A DNA stretch of 38,754 bases from Nitrososphaerota archaeon (GTDB lineage: Archaea; Thermoproteota; Nitrososphaeria; Nitrososphaerales; UBA183), in the NCBI GenBank assembly GCA_027886865.1, contig JAPCJR010000001.1:165469-204222 (forward strand), given 5' to 3'. A program made the translations under genes and the position numbers. The notes under the pieces were generated by a model. It was not told where the DNA came from. It searched no databases and worked only from the letters and a program-made list of their open reading frames with translations. Positions 25,008 through 32,722 of the stretch are shown here, piece after piece (position 1 is the first letter of the stretch; every line of letters begins with the position of its first letter).

Positions 25008-25946
25008 TCACCCTGGCCCGCGCCACCGCCAGTCAAAAGTCAGAGGGTTCGCCGTCGCCTGGATTGAAACCTGGGCGAAACTCTGCGAGTCGCTGAAGTC
25101 TCCCGTGGCGCTCCCACCCACAACAGCCCAGCACTCGTATAGCATGTCGCTCTCGATCATCAGGGTGGACGAGAGTGGGATCCCCGACGATGAGCCGTTC
25201 TGGTTCCCGGAATCGGAAAAGTTGTTGTCGTCGAACGATTCGAGGAAGTGCTGGGTCGAAACCGGAGTACTCACGAGCGCCCCGTCGGGAGTGAATTCAT
25301 TCACGACCTGGCCTATCCAGATGCTCCCGGCAGCCTCTCTCCACCAGCTGCTTCCCCATATCGCCTCCCAGCTGACAGAAGGGCTCACCGTGAACGTCAG
25401 GCTTGCTTTGTAGACCTTGTACACGCTGGCGGGAAGCGTGTAAGCCTGACCGACTGCAGCCCAGCAGTCCACGGTGCCGGCGCCCGAGGTCCCGCTCGAG
25501 TTAGGTCCGCCTGCCTGCAGATTGAAGGACATGCTCCCCGTCTTGCCGTTCGCCGCCGGTCCCTGCATAGTAACGATGCCATTCTGATTGAAGCCTGTCA
25601 GCGACTGAAAGGGTGGAACGTCGACGAGCTGAAGCGACCCCAGCTTGACGAATGGAGACTTTGGAGACCGCGCGGAGGTCCGGGGATGTTTGTACTGCCC
25701 AGCGGATGCCTGCATGGCCTTCGCAATCGGACCTCGAAGGGCCGCCAGGTCGGGCGACTTTGCAACTGCAGCTCTGATGGCCTTGAACGCCGGTTCCAGC
25801 CGAGCCTTCCTCTCCGCTCTGGCCTTGGCCTGTCTCTTGAAGCGAAGTTCTATCGCGTGTAGCAGCGCCTCCCTGCCAGTTACTTCGAGTTTCTTGTGCG
25901 GTACACTTCTCACGGCCTTGTATGCCTTGGTCTCTGCCTCGTTCAT
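25008..25946 (-). CDS. Unknown protein: basic helical N-terminus plus beta-rich Trp/Cys domain
   Basis: 312 aa; I do not recognise it. Residues about 15-90 are rich in Lys, Arg and Ala (RFKRQAKARAERKARLEPAF) and probably helical. Residues about 105-310 are Ser/Gly/Thr-rich and look like a beta-sandwich, with two related strands DCWAAVGQAYTLP and ECWAVVGGSATGD that hold the only cysteines, and aromatic clusters (WEAIWGSSWWREA). There is no signal peptide. The ATG at 25946 has a TTATAAATT box 26 nt upstream, so it is likely leaderless and expressed. A carbohydrate- or lectin-like beta domain is possible, not shown. Confidence 0.65.
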   Translation of the reverse strand: MNEAETKAYKAVRSVPHKKLEVTGREALLHAIELRFKRQAKARAERKARLEPAFKAIRAAVAKSPDLAALRGPIAKAMQASAGQYKHPRTSARSPKSPFVKLGSLQLVDVPPFQSLTGFNQNGIVTMQGPAANGKTGSMSFNLQAGGPNSSGTSGAGTVDCWAAVGQAYTLPASVYKVYKASLTFTVSPSVSWEAIWGSSWWREAAGSIWIGQVVNEFTPDGALVSTPVSTQHFLESFDDNNFSDSGNQNGSSSGIPLSSTLMIESDMLYECWAVVGGSATGDFSDSQSFAQVSIQATANPLTFDWRWRGPG

Positions 25947-25965
25947 CCCCCTGTCTTGGGTGAGG

Positions 25966-25980
25966 CCAATTTATAAGCGG
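25966..25980 (-). promoter_or_regulatory. TATA box for the 312-aa unknown protein
   Basis: The minus-strand CTTATAAATTGG is centred 26 nt upstream of the ATG at 25946. Confidence 0.6.
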
Positions 25981-26257
25981 CTGCCCTCTCGGAAGTTCAG
26001 TCATTTTCGCGGGCTGATATTATTTTAGCTGTGACGATTGAAACGCGGCAACCTCCCGCATGTGTTTTCCTTTTTGCCCATACTTTGATTGCGCCTCCAC
26101 CGATGAAATCACCGCACGTTGTGCTATAGTAGGCCGCCTCAGACGTCTAAAGTCATGAGGGAAGCCGTCGGGTCCTTACGATGCACAAACCTGCTTTCGG
26201 AACTTGACTTAAATTCTCGGCGTCGAGCACCGTCAACAGCGATATGCTCGACGGGAT
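25981..26257. other. Divergent intergenic region upstream of dhaK
   Basis: No gene is visible. It contains an A/T-rich TATTATTTTAG stretch (about 26019-26029), a copy of the dispersed element (26082-26102) followed by the small stem GCAC-GTT-GTGC (about 26114-26124), and a TTAAATTC box (about 26207-26214) that may drive dhaK with a leader of roughly 20 nt. The A/T-rich stretch is far from any start and could serve a short RNA. Confidence 0.35.
26082..26102 (+). repeat. Dispersed element copy c
   Basis: ACTTTGATTGCGCCTCCACC keeps the exact core ATTGCGCCTCC, but the left half has diverged. It sits in the divergent region before dhaK, away from any stop codon. Confidence 0.55.
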
Positions 26258-27256
26258 GTGAGACGTTCGAAGAAGCTGATTAACAAACCGGGCGATGAGG
26301 TCACGGAGATGGTCGATGGCATGCTGCTGGCGTCTCCGAAACTGGTGCGCAGGATCCCTGGCTGGAATACCCTTGTGAGAGCTGATGCCCCGGTAAAGGG
26401 AAGGGTGGCCCTGATAAGCGGAGGCGGGAGCGGCCACGAACCCGCACACCTGGGTTATGTTGGAAGAGGGATGCTAACCGCGGCCTGCGCCGGAGAGGTA
26501 TTCACGTCCCCCAGCGTGGTACAGGTCTTTGAGGCGATCAAAGAGTTGGACGCAGGAAACGGGACGCTGCTGATAGTGAAAAACTTCGCTGGCGACGTGA
26601 TGAATTTCAGGACCGCGGCTCAGTTGGCACAGGCGCAGGGCAGGGTAGTCGACTGGGTCGTCGTCAACGACGACGTGTCGATAGAATCACCCGAGAACCG
26701 GAGAGGAATAGCGGGGACGGTCTTCGTGCACAAGTGTTCGGGTGCGAGGGCGGAGGAGGGCGGAAGCCTGGCAGAGGTCAAGATGGTCGCACAGAAGGTC
26801 ATTCAAAACGTCAGGTCGATGAGCTGTGCCCTGTCTTCGTGCACCGTACCGTCGGTCGGAAGGCCCACGTTCGAATTGGGACAGGACGAGATGGAGTTCG
26901 GGATAGGGATACACGGAGAGCGCGGGACGAGGAAGGACCGCGTTATGACCGCCGACGAGGTGGCGGCGGTGCTGACTGAGAGATGCCTTTCGGAGCTAGC
27001 AGTTGGGGAAGCTGATGAGGTGGCTGTGATCGTCCAGGGGAACGGCGGGACTCCGGTGATGGAGAGGTTCATAGTCTACAGGGCCGTGCACCGCCTGCTA
27101 GCCGGAAAGGGGATCAAGGTGAAGGTCGCCTGGGTAGGCGAGTACATGACCACGCTAGAGATGGCGGGTGCTTCCGTATCTATCCTCAAACTGGATGATG
27201 AGCTCGAGCGGCTTCTGGCAGCGCCCTGTGAGACGATAGCGATAAAACAACCCTGA
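26258..27256 (+). CDS. dhaK: Dihydroxyacetone kinase subunit DhaK
   Basis: 332 aa, normal for DhaK. It binds dihydroxyacetone covalently through a histidine: H219 in IGIHGERG is the expected hemiaminal residue, and GGGSGHEPAH (H60) forms the substrate pocket. NFAGDVMNF is also conserved. The GTG at 26258 (MRRSKKLINKPGDE) gives the usual N-terminus. dhaL follows after 30 nt, forming a two-gene unit that phosphorylates dihydroxyacetone to the glycolytic dihydroxyacetone phosphate. No DhaM or PTS gene is in the window, so the phosphoryl donor (ATP on DhaL or a distant DhaM) is open. Confidence 0.93.
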   Translation: MRRSKKLINKPGDEVTEMVDGMLLASPKLVRRIPGWNTLVRADAPVKGRVALISGGGSGHEPAHLGYVGRGMLTAACAGEVFTSPSVVQVFEAIKELDAGNGTLLIVKNFAGDVMNFRTAAQLAQAQGRVVDWVVVNDDVSIESPENRRGIAGTVFVHKCSGARAEEGGSLAEVKMVAQKVIQNVRSMSCALSSCTVPSVGRPTFELGQDEMEFGIGIHGERGTRKDRVMTADEVAAVLTERCLSELAVGEADEVAVIVQGNGGTPVMERFIVYRAVHRLLAGKGIKVKVAWVGEYMTTLEMAGASVSILKLDDELERLLAAPCETIAIKQP

Positions 27257-27286
27257 CCCGATTCTCAGACTGACAGGTGCTTTGCT

Positions 27287-28030
27287 TTGAGCGGACCGGA
27301 AAAGTCCTCTGGACCGTCGAACGACTTCGTAACGATTGCGCAAATCCTCAGGACCATGAGCAACACCCTGAGGGTGCTGGACGAGAACAAGAGGTACCTG
27401 AACTTCCTGGATTCCGAGATAGGCGACGCTGAGCATGGCACGAGCATGGTCAGAGGCTTCAGGGCCGTCAATGAGAGGCTTCCAGCGGGGGAGTACGACG
27501 ACATTGGAACGATCCTTCAAAAGGCAGGGTTGATCCTGATGGAGACGGTCGGCGGAGCGGCCGGACCATTGTTCGGGAGTCTATACCTGAAAGGAGGAGA
27601 GGTGGTATCCGGAAAAAAGCTGCTGGACAAGAACGACCTGGCGGCTCTGTTTCAGGCAGGGTTGGAGGGCGTCAAGACCATGTCAGGGGGGACCGCTGTC
27701 GGCGATAAGACGATGGTAGACGCCCTTGCACCCGCTGTCAAGGCCCTGAAACAATCCGCCGCGAGACCGGAGGATACGCTCGCCGATGCCCTCGAAAGCG
27801 CTGTGGGGGCTGCGAAGGGAGGGATGATCGAGACGATCAGACTGACAGCCAAGAAAGGCCGCGCAAGCTACCTTGGAGCGAGGAGCGTCGGCCATCAGGA
27901 TCCCGGGGCAACGACGACCTACCTGATTCTTCGGACGATGCTTGACACGATGAGAGGGAACGGCTGTCTAAAAATCGAGAAGTACGATTTGACCGGGATG
28001 ATCTTGACGGAGGTTATTTTGCCCCAATGA
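27287..28030 (+). CDS. dhaL: Dihydroxyacetone kinase subunit DhaL (nucleotide-binding)
   Basis: 247 aa from the TTG at 27287; DhaL proteins are usually about 210 aa and here the N-terminus carries about 12 extra residues. The Mg-nucleotide site is LDSEIGDAEHG, with D42 and D47 but Glu (E49) where E. coli DhaL has its third Asp. ETVGGAAGPLFGSLY and TMSGGTAVGDKTMVDAL are the helical-barrel signatures. The C-terminus has the usual ARSVGHQDPGATTTYLI. It carries the ADP/ATP that phosphorylates DhaK-bound substrate. AGGTG lies about 7 nt before the start, a possible ribosome-binding site. Confidence 0.92.
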   Translation: MSGPEKSSGPSNDFVTIAQILRTMSNTLRVLDENKRYLNFLDSEIGDAEHGTSMVRGFRAVNERLPAGEYDDIGTILQKAGLILMETVGGAAGPLFGSLYLKGGEVVSGKKLLDKNDLAALFQAGLEGVKTMSGGTAVGDKTMVDALAPAVKALKQSAARPEDTLADALESAVGAAKGGMIETIRLTAKKGRASYLGARSVGHQDPGATTTYLILRTMLDTMRGNGCLKIEKYDLTGMILTEVILPQ

Positions 28031-28054
28031 ATGCGTGATGGTCCAAACACGCGT

Positions 28055-28399
28055 TCAGTACCCGTACCTCAGGAGCTGCTTCGGCAGGGGATCGTCGGAA
28101 GGTACGTCGGGGTCGACTCCGGAGATCTTCTTCATCTCACGCTTGACCCATTTCTCGAACGGATCCTCTGAGAGGACCCAGTCCTTGAACGACTTGATTA
28201 TGTCATCCCCTTCTGCGTAGAAGACCAGATAGTCCCCGTGGGCGGTGCTCGTCAGGAACCAAGTTTCCCTCCGTATCTTGAAAATTTTCTGGGATCTGTC
28301 GTATTGCTTCCACTTCGGTCCAAGCAGCGTGGCGACGAACTTCTCTGCCTCGGCTCTTTTTCCTGGGAGGACGGGCAGCATGGTAATGAGTTCCGTCAT
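28055..28399 (-). CDS. Small alpha/beta-barrel protein, DUF6176-like, 114 aa
   Basis: Starts MTELITMLPVLPGKRAEAEK and continues with strand-helix pattern: FVATLLGPKWKQYDRSQ, ETWFLTSTAHGDYLVFYAEG, DIIKSFKDWVLSEDPFEKWV. The layout of a C-terminal YLVFY strand followed by a helix with DPFEKW fits the ferredoxin-like DUF6176/ABM group, of unknown function. The ATG at 28399 has a CTTAAATCGG box 27 nt upstream. It converges with dhaL (24 nt gap). Confidence 0.7.
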   Translation of the reverse strand: MTELITMLPVLPGKRAEAEKFVATLLGPKWKQYDRSQKIFKIRRETWFLTSTAHGDYLVFYAEGDDIIKSFKDWVLSEDPFEKWVKREMKKISGVDPDVPSDDPLPKQLLRYGY

Positions 28400-28420
28400 C
28401 TATGCGCAGCACCCGGCCAT

Positions 28421-28430
28421 CCGATTTAAG
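28421..28430 (-). promoter_or_regulatory. TATA box for the 114-aa protein
   Basis: The minus-strand CTTAAATCGG is centred 27 nt upstream of the ATG at 28399. Confidence 0.5.
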
Positions 28431-28466
28431 CCTGTGACGCCGAGGCTGTCCGCACTCCGGTTCAAC

Positions 28467-28477
28467 AAACATATACC
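28467..28477 (+). promoter_or_regulatory. TATA box for the second aminotransferase
   Basis: AAACATATACC is centred about 28 nt upstream of the ATG at 28499. Confidence 0.5.
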
Positions 28478-28498
28478 GGCGCGCACTCCCTCATACGA

Positions 28499-29842
28499 AT
28501 GAGCCGCTCACAACGGAGCAAGCCCGCCTCAGAAACTTCGACCGAAGATGTCCTCAGGAGGGACGCGAAGTACATCGCTCACGGAGGCGGCCAGACCCCT
28601 ATCGTCTTCGTCGAAGCGAAGGGCTCCGTAGTAACGGACATGAACGGGAAGGAGTACATCGACTGCGTCTCGATGGGTATGGGCACCTCGGGGGTCGGGC
28701 ACAATCATCCTCGTGTCGTGGAGGCCATCAGGGAGCAGGCGGGGAAGATAATCCACACGCACCTTTCCACCGTCAACATCCCATCCGTGGAGCTGGGAGA
28801 GAAGCTTGCCAGGATCACCCCCAAGGGGATGAACAAGTTCCACTTCTCGAGCAGCGGGTCGGACGCCAACGAAGGGGCCATCAGGGCGGCGATGACCTAC
28901 ACCAAGAAGAAGGAAGTCCTGTCGCTTGAACTCGCTTATCACGGCTCGACCATCGCGCTGAGCAGTCTGGGAATGGCGTGGTCGCGACACGCTTACCCGA
29001 TAATTCCGGGGTTCAGGCAACTCCCTCCGCCTTACTGCTACCGCTGCCCGCTCGGGCTGGACTACCCTGATTGCGGGGTCGCCTGTGCAAACCTCCTCGA
29101 CGACGCCATAAAATACGCGACGACGCACGACGTGGCTGCCTTCATACTGGAGCCCATCATAGGGGCGGGGGGCCACATCGTCCCGCCCAAGGAATACGCC
29201 AAGATAATCAGGGAGACGTGCGACAAGCACGGCATACTGATTATAGCCGATGAGATACAGACGGGGCTGGGGAGGACTGGGACGATGTGGGCATCCGACT
29301 ACATCGGTCTGAAGCCTGACATCATGACGCTGGGCAAGGGACTCGGCGGGGGGATGCCGATAGGCGCCACGGTCTTCTCTGAAGAGATCGGCTCAAGGCT
29401 CCAGAAGGACTGGGCCCACGGATACACCCACAGCCAAAGCCCGATGTCCACCGCCGCCGCAGGGGCGGTCGTCGACATAGTGGTAGACGAGAAGCTGCCG
29501 GAGAGGAGCGCCAAGATGGGCGCGATAGCCACCAGGATATTCAAGCGATGGCAGAGCAAGTACGAGGCCATAGGAGAGGTGAGGGGTCCCGGTCTCTTCA
29601 TCGGCATCGAGCTCGTGAAGGACAGGAAGACCAAAGAGATGGCCATAGCGGAGGCGACGAGGATAGCTGCGCTAGGCTTGGAGCTGGGCGGGATATTCAG
29701 CACCTCTCACGGCGCCTCGAAAGTACCCGGCGGCAACGTCATCAAGTTCAAGCCTCCGATGACCATCGAAGAAGACGTCATGAGACGGGGCATCGACATA
29801 CTGGACGACGCGTTTTCGCAAGTGCTCGGCGGAGCCAGCTGA
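28499..29842 (+). CDS. Class III PLP-dependent aminotransferase (second copy)
   Basis: 447 aa. FHFSSSGSDANEGAIRAAMT is the phosphate-binding region, ELAYHGSTIALSSLG follows, IADEIQTGLGRTGTMWASDY holds the cofactor Asp, and K280 in LGKGLGGGMP is the Schiff-base lysine. The four-cysteine insertion PYCYRCPLGLDYPDCGVAC (about 179-197) is shared with the aminotransferase at 1076, so the two belong to one subgroup. A leaderless ATG at 28499 is supported by a TATA box 28 nt upstream. Donor and acceptor are not readable; beta-alanine, ornithine-like or 2-aminoisobutyrate-type substrates are typical of the class. Next downstream is the ParB-like gene. Confidence 0.92.
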   Translation: MSRSQRSKPASETSTEDVLRRDAKYIAHGGGQTPIVFVEAKGSVVTDMNGKEYIDCVSMGMGTSGVGHNHPRVVEAIREQAGKIIHTHLSTVNIPSVELGEKLARITPKGMNKFHFSSSGSDANEGAIRAAMTYTKKKEVLSLELAYHGSTIALSSLGMAWSRHAYPIIPGFRQLPPPYCYRCPLGLDYPDCGVACANLLDDAIKYATTHDVAAFILEPIIGAGGHIVPPKEYAKIIRETCDKHGILIIADEIQTGLGRTGTMWASDYIGLKPDIMTLGKGLGGGMPIGATVFSEEIGSRLQKDWAHGYTHSQSPMSTAAAGAVVDIVVDEKLPERSAKMGAIATRIFKRWQSKYEAIGEVRGPGLFIGIELVKDRKTKEMAIAEATRIAALGLELGGIFSTSHGASKVPGGNVIKFKPPMTIEEDVMRRGIDILDDAFSQVLGGAS

Positions 29843-29889
29843 TTCGAGACATTCAGCGTCCCTGAACGAGCGGAACGCCCAGTTTAGCA

Positions 29890-29900
29890 AAGATTAAGAG
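29890..29900 (+). promoter_or_regulatory. TATA-like box for the ParB-like gene
   Basis: AAGATTAAGAG is centred about 29 nt upstream of the ATG at 29924. Confidence 0.45.
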
Positions 29901-29923
29901 CGCTCGACCACCCCACGCGAACG

Positions 29924-30901
29924 ATGGGAGGTAGCGGGCCGAAGGGGGACGCGCTGTTTTCTCTGCCTGTTACAGAGTTACCCATCAGTTTCATCCGTCC
30001 GAGCAAGTTCAAGCTGAGGCGGGAGCTGGGCGACCTCTCTGACCTCAAGGAATCCATCTCACGGGTCGGCCTTCTCCAGCCGATCATCGTCAGAAGACAA
30101 GAGGATTCAAAATACGAAGTGGTGTCCGGGCACCGCAGGCTCGCATCTTGTCGTGAGCTCTGTCTGGAGAGCGTCCGGGCGATAGTCGCAGTTGTTGACG
30201 ACAAGACGGCCTTCGAGCTCCAGCTCACCGAAAACATCCAAAGAGAGTCGTTCACCCCGCTGGATGAAGCCCGGGCGTTCTATTCCTACGTCGGCACGGG
30301 GAGAAAGGGTCGCGTCGCATACGGCAGCGTGTCGGAGCTGGCGCGCAGGATCGGGAAGAGTCAGGAGTATGTCTCAAACAGGATGAGGCTGCTCAGGCTT
30401 CCCGCCAAGCTCGTGGAAAAGATGCTCGGGACCGATGGTTTTACGGTGAGCCACGCCGAGGAGATGACCTTCCTCGCATCCAGACCTGAGCTCGTCGAAA
30501 AGATATCTTGTATGGTGGTCAGTAAGAAAATCACCGTGCGTGAGCTCGAAAGAGCCGTCCCCCTGATAAAATCCGGTACCGACCCTGAACGGGCCTTCGA
30601 GCTGGCAAGGAACGAGGTGAGGCTGAAGGTCGAGCTTGAGGAAAGGACGGACGCAGACGACCCGGTCGACATCCTTCTACGAAGGACCAAGAAGCTGCTC
30701 GAGTCGACGCTGAGCTACGTCGACAGCGCGAGCACCGAAATAGAAGGCGAAAGGGAGCTTTACGATATCTGGATGAACGAGGTGCGGATGAAGATTCACG
30801 ACGCTGTCGACGGGGTGATATTCAGCGAGAAGGTCAGGAGGGGAAGGCCGGCGAGCAGCCACCGAAGGCCAGACGAAGAGCTGTTCATCTGGGCTGGTTA
30901 A
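29924..30901 (+). CDS. ParB/Spo0J-like chromosome partition (CTPase-type) DNA-binding protein
   Basis: 325 aa with bacterial ParB order. The N-terminal nucleotide-binding domain has the ISRVGLLQPIIVRR strand (45-58), SGHRRLASC at 68-76 (GHRR in place of the common GERR) and ENIQR at 103-107. SVSELARRIGKSQEYVSNRM (135-154) is a helix-turn-helix. The C-terminal 150 residues are helical and charged, and include LLRRTKKLLESTLSY. In bacteria ParB loads at parS, closes as a CTP-dependent clamp and recruits SMC; the role in archaea is poorly known. No ParA partner is next to it. A palindrome close to the bacterial parS site lies 29 bp past its stop. It has its own TATA box. Confidence 0.88.
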   Translation: MGGSGPKGDALFSLPVTELPISFIRPSKFKLRRELGDLSDLKESISRVGLLQPIIVRRQEDSKYEVVSGHRRLASCRELCLESVRAIVAVVDDKTAFELQLTENIQRESFTPLDEARAFYSYVGTGRKGRVAYGSVSELARRIGKSQEYVSNRMRLLRLPAKLVEKMLGTDGFTVSHAEEMTFLASRPELVEKISCMVVSKKITVRELERAVPLIKSGTDPERAFELARNEVRLKVELEERTDADDPVDILLRRTKKLLESTLSYVDSASTEIEGERELYDIWMNEVRMKIHDAVDGVIFSEKVRRGRPASSHRRPDEELFIWAG

Positions 30902-30930
30902 TCCCCGATCGAGGGGCGGAGCCCGCGATT

Positions 30931-30944
30931 ATTCCACGTGGAAT
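30931..30944. promoter_or_regulatory. parS-like palindrome
   Basis: ATTCCACGTGGAAT is a perfect 14-bp palindrome with the CACGTG centre of parS. Against TGTTNCACGTGNAACA it matches 11 of the 14 defined positions. It lies between the ParB-like gene and the convergent APC permease. An outer CGATT ... AATCG pair (30926-30946) adds partial symmetry. Confidence 0.5.
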
Positions 30945-30970
30945 CGTTCCTGTACCTCCCGGGGATTGGG

Positions 30971-32566
30971 TTACTCTGGAGGAATCTCGGCGTAGATGTT
31001 GTTCAGGTCCAGACCTATGGCGCGAGCGTGGTAGCGTCCCAAGACGTAGACGGCGGAACCGATGAGAAGACCCGCGACGGCCACCTCGACGGCAAGTGGC
31101 AAGGATGCCCCGATGTAGGCGCCGCTCACAATCGGGTCGGATATCGCGATGGCATAGATGATGAAGGCGCCCGCGCCGACCGCGGAGGCGAACATTAGCG
31201 TCTTGGCACCGGCCATCGACCCAAAGATGCGGATGTAGAGGTCGCGCTTGACGACCGGGAAGAGGAGCGTCGCTATCATCGGCATGGCAAACCCGATCGG
31301 CAGTATGTAGGACGTGTTGAGCTGCGCGGCTATGATCCCGTAGTACCAGAAAAAGAAGAGGTACAGTCCGGACAGCACGGAGACCAGAAGCACCGCCAGG
31401 TAGGGCGCGTGGAACCTGTCACTTACCTTGGAGAAAGCCGAAGGGAGCAGCCGGTCGAACGAGGCGGCGAAGATGATTCGGGAGAAGGTCACCAAGAAGC
31501 CCATTATCTGCACCGCCCACGAGATCGCAATCCCGAGACCGAGTATTCCCGCCACGTAGGGGCTCGTCAGACCGGCTAGCATCGACGCCGAGGGCAGGAC
31601 CGGGAGGACTCCCGGGTTCGTGCCGTAGTAGTATGCGATCGAACTCAGGAAGGTCGAACCGAAGGAGTTGTAAATCATGAAGCTCATCGCAACAAGAAGG
31701 ACGGTCGTGACCCCCATCGCCAGGTAGAGAGCCTTCGAAAGCGACGACTTTGCGTTCTTGGTCTCACCGGCGAGATAGGTGCCGAAGTTGAACCCGATGA
31801 AGGTGGTGAAGCCCAAGGGCAACGCCGCCAGAAGGGTGTTGTTGAGGGTGAACTGCGCAGGCACGGAGCTGCTCGTCGACGCGATGACGCTGTCATAAGT
31901 CAGTTTTATGCCTGCGGTGGCCATCGCGTTGTTGAACATCGCCGGCACGCTCGACTGTGATATTGTGAGGACGACGATGATGAAGACGATGGTCAAGAAA
32001 TAGTAGAACACGTAGGTGACGCGGAAGATCCATCCGAACGCCCGGATTGTGACCAGGGCGCCGATTGTCACGAGGGCGAGCACCAGGAACGACCCGGGAC
32101 CGCCTACGGTCACGCTGCTCAGCTGACCTCCAAGGGTGATCAACGACATGTTGTGAGTGTCGACGCCGACGCCGAATGCGAACTGCGAAAGACCGTAGAA
32201 GAAGATCTGCGTGGCTCCGCCCCCGACGAACGTGACCGTGGCGAGGAGGAGGAAGATGAACTGGATCGAACCGAAGAGCGGTCCTAGGATTCTGGTGGAC
32301 CAGACATAGTCGCCTCCGCTTCGAGAGATGCCGCCCGAGAGCTTGCCATAGATGTAGGCCATCGCCCAGGCGGGGATGCTGCCGAGCAGGAAGACTGCGG
32401 GGAGGTAGGCCCCCGGAAACAGGAGGGGCGTGAACAGCGCAGTGATGACGAAACCTCCCAGCACCAGGATAATTCCGGATGAGATGAAGAAATGGTCGAC
32501 GAATCCGAGCTCCCTAACGAGGCCGGTAGCTTCACGGACGAACAACTTCTTAGGCTGATCCGCCAA
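30971..32566 (-). CDS. APC-superfamily amino-acid permease (second copy)
   Basis: 531 aa, 12-13 hydrophobic segments. The first helix region REATGLVRELGFVDHFFISS parallels the permease at 5993-7591, and both end in EIPPE, so they are paralogues. GGISRSGGDYVWSTRILGP is the conserved loop after helix 2 (SGGD here, SGGY in the other copy). The start is TTG at 32566 in TTGGCGGAT, with an AT-rich box 29 nt upstream. It converges with the ParB-like gene. Substrate unknown; amino acids, polyamines or related organic cations are typical. Confidence 0.9.
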   Translation of the reverse strand: MADQPKKLFVREATGLVRELGFVDHFFISSGIILVLGGFVITALFTPLLFPGAYLPAVFLLGSIPAWAMAYIYGKLSGGISRSGGDYVWSTRILGPLFGSIQFIFLLLATVTFVGGGATQIFFYGLSQFAFGVGVDTHNMSLITLGGQLSSVTVGGPGSFLVLALVTIGALVTIRAFGWIFRVTYVFYYFLTIVFIIVVLTISQSSVPAMFNNAMATAGIKLTYDSVIASTSSSVPAQFTLNNTLLAALPLGFTTFIGFNFGTYLAGETKNAKSSLSKALYLAMGVTTVLLVAMSFMIYNSFGSTFLSSIAYYYGTNPGVLPVLPSASMLAGLTSPYVAGILGLGIAISWAVQIMGFLVTFSRIIFAASFDRLLPSAFSKVSDRFHAPYLAVLLVSVLSGLYLFFFWYYGIIAAQLNTSYILPIGFAMPMIATLLFPVVKRDLYIRIFGSMAGAKTLMFASAVGAGAFIIYAIAISDPIVSGAYIGASLPLAVEVAVAGLLIGSAVYVLGRYHARAIGLDLNNIYAEIPPE

Positions 32567-32590
32567 CGAGGCACGAATTTAGGGGCATCA

Positions 32591-32600
32591 AATAATAAGC
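32591..32600 (-). promoter_or_regulatory. TATA-like box for the second APC permease
   Basis: The minus-strand GCTTATTATT is centred about 29 nt upstream of the TTG at 32566 and supports that start. Confidence 0.5.
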
Positions 32601-32663
32601 TTTGAACCTCGCGACCCGCGCGCTATGGCGGCTCATAGAAGCCACTGTTGTTGGCAGCCCAGT

Positions 32664-32692
32664 GTCCCAGAAGGGCCCATTGCGCCTACGTC
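32664..32692 (+). repeat. Dispersed element copy d
   Basis: GTCCCAGAAGGGCCCATTGC followed by GCCTACGTC. One mismatch in the core (ATTGCGCCTAC). It lies about 31 nt beyond the stop of the giant secreted protein gene on the minus strand. Confidence 0.55.
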
Positions 32693-32722
32693 CTGGATAT
32701 CACCTAGAGACTCTTGTAATGT

